64,000 nt of DNA. Origin: Bacteroidia bacterium. Its GTDB lineage: Bacteria > Bacteroidota > Bacteroidia > Chitinophagales > Chitinophagaceae. Made by a program: the position numbers and the translations under genes. The stretch's first letter is position 1. Every line of letters begins with the position of its first letter. Positions 15,561-24,188 of the stretch are shown one piece after another. The stretch lies in assembly GCA_030429205.1 (NCBI GenBank), contig JAUICZ010000002.1:62001-126000 (forward strand). Direction: 5' to 3'. The notes under the pieces are model-generated. The model did not search any database, had not been told where the DNA came from, and was given only the letters and a program-made list of their open reading frames with translations.

Positions 15561-16358
15561 TTAGTATGCCAAATGGTTCAGGTCTTCTTCTGTAAATTTT
15601 TTATTTGTACCGTTGTGTTTATCAAGTAGGTTAGGTGATGATGTGTCTATTATATAGATTTCGCCCAATGAAGCAGCATCCAGCATTATTGCTTTTTCAA
15701 CCTTGATATGTTCTTTTCTTTTTAGATTGTTTTTGTTTAATAAGATTATCTGCCTTTGATAGCCTATAGAATTAATGATAAGTTGGTACTTTATATCGTC
15801 TTGAATGTCTGATTTGTCTATGGTTATAGAAAACTGTCCGTTAGTGTCAGTAGCTGCACCACCAATTGTTTCATCGCCTGCCATTAGCGCTGCAATTGCA
15901 CCATATATGGGCTCTTTTCGTTCGTCTAACACATTGCCGGATATGTTTACTGGGTCGGTAATGATACTAGTGTCCACTTCCTTTTTATTTTGTACGAAAG
16001 GTACTTCATGCAGCTGCTCTTGTTGTACAGGCGCTTGTGCAAAGGTGGGGCTGTTGGGTACTGCACTAATGACCAATGCCAACCCTGCTGCTACAATCCA
16101 TTTGTAAATTGTACTGTGTGGTTGTGGTGGTATATTAATGGCTCTGTTGAGTTGTGTATTCTTAAACCTGCCGCACACTTTCTCTCCTTGGTGTTCTTGT
16201 AAAAACCTGTGCAGTTCAGTATCGGTATAGTTGGTGAAGTCTACCACACATTTCTGGCAGCTGTCGCAAAACCTGCCTTGTTGTTGTGATGTCATTTGCG
16301 TCCAGTCCTCATGGCAAGGTTGGGGTATGTTTATTTGTATGTAGCTAGGGTTTTTCAT
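15561..16358 (-). CDS. Zinc-ribbon/one-TM protein with carboxypeptidase-regulatory-like domain, twin 2
   Basis: 265 aa. Cytoplasmic Cys-rich ribbon and membrane helix identical to those of the gene at 14633-15508, including every synonymous site of codons 1-98. The exported part is unrelated in sequence but has the same fold type: NISGNVLDERKEPIYGAIAA...TDTNGQFSITI is a CarboxypepD_reg-like sandwich. The C-terminus is short and ends in EDLNHLAY. It lies upstream of its twin with 52 bp between them, so the two may be co-transcribed. Function unknown; the family is common in Chitinophagaceae. Confidence 0.75.
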   Translation of the reverse strand: MKNPSYIQINIPQPCHEDWTQMTSQQQGRFCDSCQKCVVDFTNYTDTELHRFLQEHQGEKVCGRFKNTQLNRAINIPPQPHSTIYKWIVAAGLALVISAVPNSPTFAQAPVQQEQLHEVPFVQNKKEVDTSIITDPVNISGNVLDERKEPIYGAIAALMAGDETIGGAATDTNGQFSITIDKSDIQDDIKYQLIINSIGYQRQIILLNKNNLKRKEHIKVEKAIMLDAASLGEIYIIDTSSPNLLDKHNGTNKKFTEEDLNHLAY

Positions 16359-16409
16359 TACTTACAATGTACATCATTTAGTAGATGCAATTGCCACAGT
16401 AATTCCATA
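16063..16409. repeat. 347-bp duplicated block, copy 2
   Basis: Partner of 15213-15559. It ends 4 bp before the stop codon of the CoA-binding protein gene. Confidence 0.95.
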
Positions 16410-16412
16410 ATC

Positions 16413-16775
16413 TTAATATTGGTTGGTACCTAGCATCACCAGTGTGCAGGCAATAACAGGTTCTATATTGTGTTCTTTAAGTTTAGTGATCAGCTCGTTG
16501 TTTTCTGTACCGGGGTTGAAGATGACACGCTTGGGCTTTAGCGAGATGATATAATCGTAGTACGGTTGTTGGTTGGTGGGGTTTAAATAAAGAGTAATGG
16601 TATCTACATCTTCGTATGCGGGTGTGTCTGTATCAAAGTTTACACCTGCTACATTACCTGCTTTTCTGCCTATGGCAACAACTGGGTGGTTGTAACTCGT
16701 CAGCCTGTTGATGGCAATGTTGCTGTATCTCGATGGGTTTTCTGATGCGCCTAATACCAATGTCTTTTTCTGCAT
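16413..16775 (-). CDS. CoA-binding domain protein (YccU-like)
   Basis: 120 aa, a complete single Rossmann domain of the CoA_binding_2 type: KTLVLGASENPSRYSN at the N-terminus, VVAIGRKAGNVAGV, then KRVIFNPGTENNEL and a final helix with VIACTLVML. Such stand-alone domains bind CoA or a nucleotide; their cellular role is unsettled. Cytoplasmic. It is the first gene of the minus-strand run 13334-16775. Confidence 0.85.
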   Translation of the reverse strand: MQKKTLVLGASENPSRYSNIAINRLTSYNHPVVAIGRKAGNVAGVNFDTDTPAYEDVDTITLYLNPTNQQPYYDYIISLKPKRVIFNPGTENNELITKLKEHNIEPVIACTLVMLGTNQY

Positions 16776-16844
16776 GGTGTAAAGTTACAACCTGTGCTGC
16801 TCATCTGCCGAATGGTTCTATAAGTGTTGGTTATAATTCTCTGC

Positions 16845-16968
16845 GTCCCACTCCGTCCCAACTGTCCCAAAATAGGCGGGTACTATTTCCGGGACGACCG
16901 GGACAAACACCAATTCTGCCCCAAGTGCCCCGGTTTTAGGTGGTACTTATTTCTGGGGCAGTGGGGCA
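16845..16968. repeat. Composite double-arm palindrome, GTCCCA/TGCCCC, copy C1
   Basis: Two hairpins in tandem. First: GTCCCA at 16845, 16855 and 16864 faces GGGAC at 16891 and 16900. Second: TGCCCC at 16917 and 16926 faces TGGGGCA at 16954 and 16962. Copy C2 with the same order is at 17790-17902, on the other side of the lipoprotein gene. Confidence 0.75.
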
Positions 16969-17051
16969 AACAGTTTTTTGTTTACTTTAACCTGACAAAT
17001 CCATATCAATCTTGCACGATTGTTGTATGTGTTTTATAAACTTATAAGCTT

Positions 17052-17765
17052 ATGTTACGTTACACACTATTATTGTTCATACTACTTATCGTTACTATTG
17101 GTTGCAAGAAAAATAAAGTGTCTGAAGCTCATCCATGGGTTGACAAGTCTCCTCTGTATTCGTTAGATATCAGCATTGAAGGAGATCCGTATATCTATTC
17201 TTATATCAGCTTTTCAACGAGTGCACATGGAGGTCCTAATACGCCTATGGTACAGTTGGGTAATGATTCGGAGTTTAGAATGTCTCAATACTATATCTAT
17301 AAAAAGGTATACACTGAAGTAAAGCCATATATAGTATCTCTTAGAGATTATACTGATACTATAATAGATACACTGCATATAACGTATGGCACCAAACGTA
17401 TTGAAAACTCAAAAGACTGGAGTGTGGTATATCAGGAGACCATTACACAAACAATGTCTACTACAAAAGACCCTGCTGTTATTTTACCCTTAATGTTCTC
17501 TGTAACTGATGATAGTACTATAACAGTATTACCTCATGACAAATACATTACTGATAGTGTAACGCTCAAGCTGATAAAGTATGACGGAAGTATTTTAACC
17601 TTCAGTTCGGGTATTAAAGAAAATGATATGAGTTTATCTATTCATTTCAAAGAAGATAAAGCTAAAGAAGAGATAAAGGCAAACCTTAGTTTTACATACC
17701 AAAGAACTGAGGCCACTAAAGTGGTAGATGTTTCAGGCTCTGCGGTACTGGCTCTTTCTAACTAA
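17052..17765 (+). CDS. Lipoprotein of unknown function
   Basis: 237 aa. N-terminus LLFILLIVTIGC-KKN is a typical lipobox with basic residues after the Cys. The body is beta-rich (alternating Thr/Ile/Tyr) without a recognised domain. It is bracketed by two copies of a composite palindromic repeat (16845-16968 and 17790-17902), with no other gene in between, so this lipoprotein and its borders may have moved as one unit. Confidence 0.7.
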   Translation: MLRYTLLLFILLIVTIGCKKNKVSEAHPWVDKSPLYSLDISIEGDPYIYSYISFSTSAHGGPNTPMVQLGNDSEFRMSQYYIYKKVYTEVKPYIVSLRDYTDTIIDTLHITYGTKRIENSKDWSVVYQETITQTMSTTKDPAVILPLMFSVTDDSTITVLPHDKYITDSVTLKLIKYDGSILTFSSGIKENDMSLSIHFKEDKAKEEIKANLSFTYQRTEATKVVDVSGSAVLALSN

Positions 17766-17789
17766 GTATCCATTTATCTGTATTGCTTT

Positions 17790-17902
17790 GTCCCACCGTC
17801 CCAATTCTAAGTGCCGGGGTATTTGGGACGATTGGGACGGATACCGACTCTTGCCCCATGCCCCACAATATTGTGCCCGGTATATTTGGGGCAGGTGGGG
17901 CA
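17790..17902. repeat. Composite double-arm palindrome, GTCCCA/TGCCCC, copy C2
   Basis: First hairpin: GTCCCA at 17790 and 17798 faces TGGGAC at 17824 and 17833. Second: TGCCCCA at 17852 and 17859 faces TGGGGCA at 17887 and 17896. Loops and spacers differ from C1, so the paired words, not the whole sequence, are conserved. It starts 25 bp after the lipoprotein stop. Confidence 0.75.
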
Positions 17903-17968
17903 CCATTTCACCTTTTCTTCACAAACAACTGCTTTGTATTTCTTAACTTTAGTAACAACATTACAAGT

Positions 17969-19147
17969 ATGAACACAGCATATATTATAGCAGGATACAG
18001 AACAGCAGTAGGCAAGGCTAAACGTGGTGGTTTCCGCTTCACTCGTCCGGACGACTTGGCGGTTGAAGTGATACAGGGATTATTAGCGTCTGTTCCTCAG
18101 CTAGACCCTAAGCAGGTAGACGATGTGATAGTAGGTAATGCAGTGCCCGAGGCAGAGCAGGGTTTGCAGGTAGGGCGTATCATTGCCAACAGAGCAGTGG
18201 GGCAACATGCAGGCGGGGTAACGGTGAACAGGTATTGTGCATCGGGGTTGGAGACCATCGCTATGGCTACGGCTAAAATACAGTCGGGCATGGCAGAGTG
18301 TATTATTGCTGGTGGTACAGAAAGTATGAGCTTAGTACCTACAGCCGGCTGGCGTACTATGCCCAACTATGAAATTGCAAAAGACAATGGCGATTACTAC
18401 CTGAGCATGGGCTTAACGGCAGAGCAGGTAGCTAAAGATTATAAGGTAACACGTGAGCAGCAGGATGAGTTTGCTTACAACTCTCATATGAAGGCGCTGA
18501 ATGCCATTAAAGAAGGATACTTTAAAGACGGTATACTACCCATAACGGTAAAAGATATTCACCTGAACGAAAAGGGTAAGCGTGTAGAGACTGAATACAT
18601 AGTAGATACAGATGAAGGACCACGTGCTGATACCAATATGGATGCATTGGCAAAACTAAGGCCTGTATTTGCACAGGGAGGAACGGTTACTGCGGGTAAC
18701 TCTTCTCAAACATCAGACGGTGCAGCCTTTGTGATTGTCATGAGTGAGAAGATGATGAAGAGCTTAGGTCTGAGTCCATGGGGTAGGCTAGTGTCTTGTG
18801 CAGTAGCAGGGGTAGACCCTCGTATTATGGGTATTGGTCCAGTAGCTGCAGTGCCAAAAGCATTAGCACAGGCAGGTATGCACCTTAAGGATATTGACCT
18901 GATAGAGCTGAACGAAGCATTTGCTTCTCAGTCGGTAGCAGTTATAAACGAGCTGGGTATGAACCCTGATATAGTGAATGTAAACGGTGGAGCTATCTCA
19001 TTAGGGCATCCGTTAGGTTGTAGCGGAGCAAAGCTATCTATACAGGTACTGCACGATATGAAACGCCTGAACAAGAAGTATGGTATGGTTACAGCCTGTG
19101 TAGGTGGCGGACAAGGTATTGCAGGTATTATAGAACGCCTGAGCTAA
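17969..19147 (+). CDS. fadA: Acetyl-CoA C-acyltransferase (thiolase)
   Basis: 392 aa from the ATG at 17969; the frame is open further upstream through the repeat but that part is not protein-like. It cleaves 3-ketoacyl-CoA with CoA (beta-oxidation) or condenses two acetyl-CoA. Catalytic residues all present: C90 (RYCASGLET), H347 ([10 protein letters not shown]), C377 (TACVGGGQG). N-terminus [21 protein letters not shown] is of the FadA kind. No fadB-like multifunctional enzyme next to it, so the symbol is by family only. Confidence 0.93.
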   Translation: MNTAYIIAGYRTAVGKAKRGGFRFTRPDDLAVEVIQGLLASVPQLDPKQVDDVIVGNAVPEAEQGLQVGRIIANRAVGQHAGGVTVNRYCASGLETIAMATAKIQSGMAECIIAGGTESMSLVPTAGWRTMPNYEIAKDNGDYYLSMGLTAEQVAKDYKVTREQQDEFAYNSHMKALNAIKEGYFKDGILPITVKDIHLNEKGKRVETEYIVDTDEGPRADTNMDALAKLRPVFAQGGTVTAGNSSQTSDGAAFVIVMSEKMMKSLGLSPWGRLVSCAVAGVDPRIMGIGPVAAVPKALAQAGMHLKDIDLIELNEAFASQSVAVINELGMNPDIVNVNGGAISLGHPLGCSGAKLSIQVLHDMKRLNKKYGMVTACVGGGQGIAGIIERLS

Positions 19148-19216
19148 AAAATTGTAAAGTCATGTTCTGTTCCATATAAAAGCAGTACTTTTGCGCATCC
19201 CAGCGATGTTTAGCTC

Positions 19217-20053
19217 ATGAGAAGTTTATTAGTATTAGTAGCCGCTTTATTATTCGTTAACGATACCTCTGCACAGTTTCTGAAGTTTAAGAAGCCATCC
19301 TTTAATGGTATTTATTTCCAGTGGGGGTACAATCGCGATTGGTACACAAAAAGCGATATACACATCCAAAACGGTAATAATTACGACTTTACTATATATG
19401 ATGTAAGGGCACTGGATAAGCCAGACTTCTCGTCGTTTAAAAACACTCCGCTGGACATTACCATTCCTCAAAACAGTTACCGTTTAGGTGTTTACCTGAA
19501 TAAAGAGCGTACTCATGCTATAGAGATCAACTACGATCATGCAAAATGGGTGCAAATAGACAAGCAGACCCTAAGGATGAAGGGCATGTTTGATGGTAAA
19601 TATGTGGATGATGACGTTTTCTTGGGTAACTATCTGGTGCATGTAGAGCACACTAATGGTGCTAACTTTTATCAGCTAAACTATGTAGGGCAAACAGAGC
19701 TATTACACAATAAGAAGAAGAACAGCCCGCGCGCTACAGCTATCTGGAAGCTGGGTGGCGGTGTGGTGATACCTAAGTCGTTTATCATACTGGACTATCA
19801 AAAGCTGGATAACAAATTCAAGTTGTCAGGTTATGTGTTCTCTTTCGAAGGTGGTGCACGTTTTTACCCACTCAAAAACTTGTTCTTAGAGGCTACAGTA
19901 AAAGGTGGCTATGCTAATTACTTAAATGCATTAGCATTGGGTGGAGGGCGTATCAGTCATGATTTTGGTTTTGTAGAGATCATAGGTTTAGTAGGGTACG
20001 ATATGAGTCTGAACTTCTTACGTAAGAAGCCTGCTGCACCTGTAACAGACTAG
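19217..20053 (+). CDS. Predicted outer-membrane beta-barrel protein
   Basis: 278 aa with a signal peptide (RSLLVLVAALLFVNDTSAQ). The rest alternates aromatic and small residues in short strands (GIYFQWGYNRDWY, FEGGARFYPLKNLFLEATVKGGYANYL, ...FLRKKP) as in 8-12-stranded barrels of Bacteroidota. Ligand unknown. A TACTTTTG box at 19186-19193 suggests its own promoter and a leader of about 15-20 nt. Confidence 0.72.
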   Translation: MRSLLVLVAALLFVNDTSAQFLKFKKPSFNGIYFQWGYNRDWYTKSDIHIQNGNNYDFTIYDVRALDKPDFSSFKNTPLDITIPQNSYRLGVYLNKERTHAIEINYDHAKWVQIDKQTLRMKGMFDGKYVDDDVFLGNYLVHVEHTNGANFYQLNYVGQTELLHNKKKNSPRATAIWKLGGGVVIPKSFIILDYQKLDNKFKLSGYVFSFEGGARFYPLKNLFLEATVKGGYANYLNALALGGGRISHDFGFVEIIGLVGYDMSLNFLRKKPAAPVTD

Positions 20054-20106
20054 GTTTATCAAATCCTTTACAATCTTTTACTTAGCTTTGCAGGCGGTAA
20101 TACATT

Positions 20107-20442
20107 TTGATTAAACGGGTAATACAAGTAGGTCTTAGTGTCTTTATGGCATTTATCCTGCTCTTGGGTGGTACAGCCAAAGAGTATATACACCTGTTTG
20201 CCGATCACGAAGAAACAGTCCACATACACATAGATGGCTATGATGGTCTTTCGTTCGAAAGTGAGCACCATCACTGTAGTTTCCTTTCGTTTACATTACC
20301 TCCTTTCTTAAAAGATGCATCCAGCTTTGATGTGCCTGTTGTAAAATGTTACACAGCAGTTGTACAAAAAGAAGATGTTACACATTTAATACCGCGTTCG
20401 GTTCCTGTTTCTCGTCTTAGGGGCCCACCTGTACTGGCATAA
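20107..20442 (+). CDS. Small exported His-rich protein, first gene of a TonB locus
   Basis: 111 aa from a TTG at 20107; the next in-frame ATG is at 20146. I prefer TTG because it restores a Lys-Arg n-region before the hydrophobic core (IKRVIQVGLSVFMAFILLL). The mature part contains a metal-ligand-like cluster FADHEETVHIHIDG and ESEHHHCSF. A TAGCTTTG box lies at 20083-20090. It is followed in 43 bp by a TonB-dependent receptor; this pairing, plus the His/Cys cluster, suggests handling of a metal such as copper or zinc, which is inference. Confidence 0.7.
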   Translation: MIKRVIQVGLSVFMAFILLLGGTAKEYIHLFADHEETVHIHIDGYDGLSFESEHHHCSFLSFTLPPFLKDASSFDVPVVKCYTAVVQKEDVTHLIPRSVPVSRLRGPPVLA

Positions 20443-20485
20443 CTCTTATTGTTAGTATTTATTTTTTAAGTAAAATGTTACGGTT

Positions 20486-22801
20486 ATGAACCGTGTAGTT
20501 TTTGCGTTGATGTTGTGTACATGCTGTTTTAGTACGGCCGTAGCACAGCAGAAATGTGATATACATATTGATGTATTAGTGTCAGAAGCTCACAACGGAC
20601 AACCTGTTTATCCTGTTGTTGTACATATTGATGAGCTGAATGCAACTTACGAGACCAATGAGCAAGGCAAGCTGGTCGTAGACTCACTATGCCCGGGAAA
20701 GTACACTTTCCACCTGCACGCTATAGGTCATGAGCATTATGCAGAGCAGGTAAATGTTGTTTCTTCTACGGAGCTTAAGTTTGAGCTGAGTCATGAAGAG
20801 AACTACCTGAATGTTGCAGATGTGCATGGTAAAAAGGCTAACAGCATACTACAAGATGCAGATCAGGTAAATAAGGCTCAACTGGCTGCTAATAGTGGTA
20901 AAGCTCTGGCAGATGTATTGCAGGAGGTGAATGGCGTGTCTATGATTGCCAATGGCGCAACAATAGCTAAGCCGGTAATACATGGCTTGCACAGCAACAG
21001 GATCGTAATGATGAACAATGGCATCAGGCAGGAAGATCAGCAATGGGGCGGAGAGCATGCGCCGAATATAGATCCTTTTATGGCAGATAAGATAACGGTG
21101 GTAAAAGGGGCGGCCAGTGTTCGTTATGGTGCAGATGCAATTGGTGGTGTAGTTTCTGTAGAACCTAAGCCTCTGTTACAAAATGGTGGTTGGGAAGGAG
21201 AGCTGAATACGGCTGCATTCAGTAATAACAGGATGGGGGTCGTGTCGGGTATGGCAGGGCATAATTTTACCAAGATCAAACCTTTGAGTTTCAGGTTGCA
21301 GGGTACATACAAAAAGGGCGGTAACTATCGTGTGCCTGGTGCATGGGTAGCCAATACTGGTGTGCAGGAAACCAACTATTCTGCAACTCTGGGCTGGAAA
21401 GAACACCACTACGGGGTAGAGCTGTTTTACAGTCATTTCGATACAGATCTGGGTATATATCGCGGAGCACATACGGGTAATCAAGACGATTTGAATGCGG
21501 CCATTGCCAGTGACAAACCACTAGTGCCGGCAACGTTTACTTATGATCTTGAAAGACCCAGACAACACGTAGAACATGACCTGTATAAGGCTAAGTTGTA
21601 TGCAGACTCAAGGTTGGGGATGTGGCATGCTACCTATGCTTTTCAGAAAAACTACAGACAGGAGTATGATGTGCTGCGTAAAGAAAATAACAAAGCACAA
21701 ATGAACCTGACGCTGAATACACAAACACTTAACCTGAATCTGGAGCACAGAAGCTTGTGGAAGCTGAAAGGCGAAGTAGGTGTAGATGGTATTTATCAAG
21801 AGAACTACATACAACCGGGTGACAGGATATTCATTCCTAACTTCAGGTCGTACAGTGGGGCAGGCTATATTATAGAAAGGTACAAGTTGAAAGACTGGAA
21901 TCTGGAAGCTGGTGTTCGTTATGATTACAGGCAGTTTGAGTTATTTAATCCTGAAGGTAATGCAGGGCAGGTAGTCAGGTACCTTTTGGCTTACAGAAAC
22001 CTCTCGTGGACAATAGGTGCTCAAAAAGCATTGGGCGATAAATGGAACAGTAATATTATACTATCCAACGCATGGCGTGCACCACAGTCAAACGAGTTGT
22101 TTAGCTCGGGGTTACACCATGGAGCTGCCAGGGTAGAGTACGGAAATAAGACTTTGCATCCAGAGCGCTCTTATAACCTGAATCTGGAACTAAAGGGGAG
22201 TATAACAGATAAACTAACGACTGATATATCATTATACACTCAGTACATCCAAAACTTTATATACTTAAAGCCGGGTGTAGACTTACTAACAATAAGAGGG
22301 TACTTCAAAACATTCAATTACAAACAAACCAATGCTCAGCTATCAGGCATAGATTTTTCTACTGCTTATAGTTGGACAGATAAATTACAATCAGACTTTA
22401 AAGCATCTTTTCTTTTTGCTAGAAATGTAACGAACAAAGACTGGTTGATACTCATGCCTGCAGACAGGTTGCGGTTGAACACAAAATATACTTTCGACAT
22501 CAGTGAAAAACTAAGAGAAACGTACATAAATGTTGAAGGTAAATATGTGTTTAATCAGTGGAGGATCCCGTCGAATTTTGATCAGATAGATTATCCACGC
22601 CCACCGATAGCATACTTTTTATTAGGTGCTTCTGTTGGAGCTACTATTTATGCAGGTAAACAGCCTCTTGATATCAGCCTTACGGCCATGAATATTTTAA
22701 ACCAAAAGTATCGCGACTACTTAGACGCTTTCAGGTATTTTATAGACCAGCCGGGGAGCAATTTTGTACTAAGGGTCAGCGTACCATTTAATTCTAATTA
22801 A
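20486..22801 (+). CDS. TonB-dependent outer-membrane receptor, probably metal-related
   Basis: 771 aa. Signal peptide (NRVVFALMLCTCCFSTAVAQ), a CarboxypepD_reg-like domain (about 23-105), a plug (about 125-230; LADVLQEVNGVSM, PVIHGLHSNRIVMMNNGIR, VVKGAASVRYGADAIGGVV) and a 22-stranded barrel ending in FVLRVSVPFNSN. Substrate cannot be read from the sequence; the His-rich proteins on both sides argue for a metal or metal complex. Same strand and close spacing (43 bp before, 12 bp after) indicate one operon. Confidence 0.9.
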   Translation: MNRVVFALMLCTCCFSTAVAQQKCDIHIDVLVSEAHNGQPVYPVVVHIDELNATYETNEQGKLVVDSLCPGKYTFHLHAIGHEHYAEQVNVVSSTELKFELSHEENYLNVADVHGKKANSILQDADQVNKAQLAANSGKALADVLQEVNGVSMIANGATIAKPVIHGLHSNRIVMMNNGIRQEDQQWGGEHAPNIDPFMADKITVVKGAASVRYGADAIGGVVSVEPKPLLQNGGWEGELNTAAFSNNRMGVVSGMAGHNFTKIKPLSFRLQGTYKKGGNYRVPGAWVANTGVQETNYSATLGWKEHHYGVELFYSHFDTDLGIYRGAHTGNQDDLNAAIASDKPLVPATFTYDLERPRQHVEHDLYKAKLYADSRLGMWHATYAFQKNYRQEYDVLRKENNKAQMNLTLNTQTLNLNLEHRSLWKLKGEVGVDGIYQENYIQPGDRIFIPNFRSYSGAGYIIERYKLKDWNLEAGVRYDYRQFELFNPEGNAGQVVRYLLAYRNLSWTIGAQKALGDKWNSNIILSNAWRAPQSNELFSSGLHHGAARVEYGNKTLHPERSYNLNLELKGSITDKLTTDISLYTQYIQNFIYLKPGVDLLTIRGYFKTFNYKQTNAQLSGIDFSTAYSWTDKLQSDFKASFLFARNVTNKDWLILMPADRLRLNTKYTFDISEKLRETYINVEGKYVFNQWRIPSNFDQIDYPRPPIAYFLLGASVGATIYAGKQPLDISLTAMNILNQKYRDYLDAFRYFIDQPGSNFVLRVSVPFNSN

Positions 22802-22813
22802 GTAAATAACATA

Positions 22814-23392
22814 ATGATGAAATATTTAAGTTTTATTCTAGTAGCAGTAACCATTTTCGCTTTATCATCTTGCGATAAAGAGAAAAATGAAGTGATTGAA
22901 GAGCCGCATGTACATGAGGAGGAGGTTATAACTACTGTAAGATTAGTAATAACAAATAACGCAGGCTTTAATAAAACCTTTAGTTATAAGGTTGATAATG
23001 GCTTCAATAGCTCAAGTCCTGCAACACCGGTTATTGATGATGTAGTGTTAGACGCAAATACTACATATAATGTAGACGTGCAAGTATGGAACGAATCAGA
23101 AACTCCCGCAGAGGATATAACAGAAGAAGTAAAGGAAGAGGGAGCAGACCATTTATTTCTGCTTGAAAGCAGTCCGTCGACTGGTGCAGGTAGTATAGGC
23201 TTCAGTAATGGCAGCAAAGATGCTAACGGAGATGCTCTAAACCAGACTCTTGATTTTACAACAGGTGATGCAGGCACAGGCCAGCTTACGGTTACATTAA
23301 AGCACGAGCCTACTGATAAGTCTGCAACAGATCCTCCAGGTGCAGGAGGTGAAACAGATGCACAGGCTATATTCCCTGTTACGATACAGTAA
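22814..23392 (+). CDS. Lipoprotein of the TonB locus with acidic His-rich N-terminus
   Basis: 192 aa. Lipobox LSSC at the end of the signal peptide, then a linker IEEPHVHEEEVITTVRLVI whose His/Glu run could bind metal, then a beta-sandwich body with Ser/Asn/Gly-rich turns. I recall this as a recurrent Bacteroidota lipoprotein next to TonB receptors. It starts 12 bp after the receptor and ends the operon; a strong terminator follows. Likely a surface or periplasmic partner of the receptor; direct function unknown. Confidence 0.75.
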   Translation: MMKYLSFILVAVTIFALSSCDKEKNEVIEEPHVHEEEVITTVRLVITNNAGFNKTFSYKVDNGFNSSSPATPVIDDVVLDANTTYNVDVQVWNESETPAEDITEEVKEEGADHLFLLESSPSTGAGSIGFSNGSKDANGDALNQTLDFTTGDAGTGQLTVTLKHEPTDKSATDPPGAGGETDAQAIFPVTIQ

Positions 23393-23425
23393 TATGGCTT
23401 GATTTTTGTGGTTTTACAATATGTT

Positions 23426-23466
23426 AAAAGCGCAAGTTTGGTAAAACATTCTTGCGCTTTTTTTCG
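23426..23466 (+). terminator. Terminator of the TonB locus
   Basis: AAAAGCGCAAG (23426-23436) with CTTGCGCTTTT (23451-23461), then T's. Confidence 0.9.
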
Positions 23467-23517
23467 TTTAAAAGTTGTAACTTCAGATTAAATAAATATT
23501 AAATCTTTAATTTGACT

Positions 23518-23787
23518 ATGGCAACAGGTATGATGATTGAAAAAGAGGAGATTCCGGAATACGATCTGGTTCCGGCATTTGTAGACAAGTCTGACCGTTG
23601 GGATAAAGAATTGCAGTACGCAACAAGGTTGGGCAACGAATTCAAGGGGAAGACTTCAATTACATTTGAAACGACTAAAGGGCCACGAACGGTAAACACA
23701 ACCGTATGGTCTGTGATAGGGAATTACATGCAACTAAAGGCCGGAATGATTATTCCTCTTACCAGTATTATAGATATACATTTTTAA
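23518..23787 (+). CDS. Small conserved-looking protein of unknown function
   Basis: 89 aa from ATG 23518; a TTG two codons earlier is less likely. Acidic N-terminus (MIEKEEIPEYDLVPAF), then Arg/Lys-rich strands (KTSITFETTKGPRTVNTTVW) and a C-terminal GMIIPLTSIIDIHF. No signal peptide or membrane helix. It stands alone between a terminator and the ACP promoter. Regular codon use and a compact fold-like pattern suggest a real gene. Confidence 0.6.
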   Translation: MATGMMIEKEEIPEYDLVPAFVDKSDRWDKELQYATRLGNEFKGKTSITFETTKGPRTVNTTVWSVIGNYMQLKAGMIIPLTSIIDIHF

Positions 23788-23853
23788 AATATTGTTGATA
23801 TGTTACAGCTATTTTCGTTGTAATACATCAACATAATGTTTTAGCAGACAGAA

Positions 23854-23884
23854 TATTGATATTCAACATTTGTAGCTATCTTTG
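23854..23884 (+). promoter_or_regulatory. Promoter of the ACP cassette
   Basis: TATCTTTG at 23877-23884 with ATTG at 23854-23857 and a 19-nt spacer. It predicts a leader of about 45 nt before the ACP start and would drive the tightly packed genes up to 27658. Confidence 0.6.
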
Positions 23885-23933
23885 CACATTGCTAATTTGG
23901 ATAAAACGGTAACCCCTTACGTTTTTGTTGAAT

Positions 23934-24188
23934 ATGAATAAGACTGAGATTATCGAGCGTATTAACGCCTTCATGGTGGAAGATTTTGAGGTAGAAGAAT
24001 CTGCTATTGTTCCTACAGCAGATTTAAAGACAACTTTAGATCTTGATAGTTTAGATTATATAGACCTTGTTGTAGTTATTGAACAGAATTTTGGTTTTAA
24101 AGTAAAGCCGGAAGATTTTCAGACAATGATAACAATACAAGACTTTTACGATTACGTTATAAATAAGGTAGAAACGGCAAATGTCTGA
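23934..24188 (+). CDS. Acyl carrier protein
   Basis: 84 aa from ATG 23934. It carries growing acyl chains on a phosphopantetheine arm attached to S39 in the motif LDLDSLDYIDL. All four helices of an ACP are visible and the length is normal. It is not the housekeeping AcpP, to judge from the company: it opens a six-gene cassette of acyl-chain enzymes and its stop overlaps the next start by 8 bp. Confidence 0.93.
   Translation: MNKTEIIERINAFMVEDFEVEESAIVPTADLKTTLDLDSLDYIDLVVVIEQNFGFKVKPEDFQTMITIQDFYDYVINKVETANV

Noticed and set aside
17783-17968. N-terminal extension of the thiolase
   Set aside because: It would translate the C2 palindromic repeat; the family start [16 protein letters not shown] begins at 17969.
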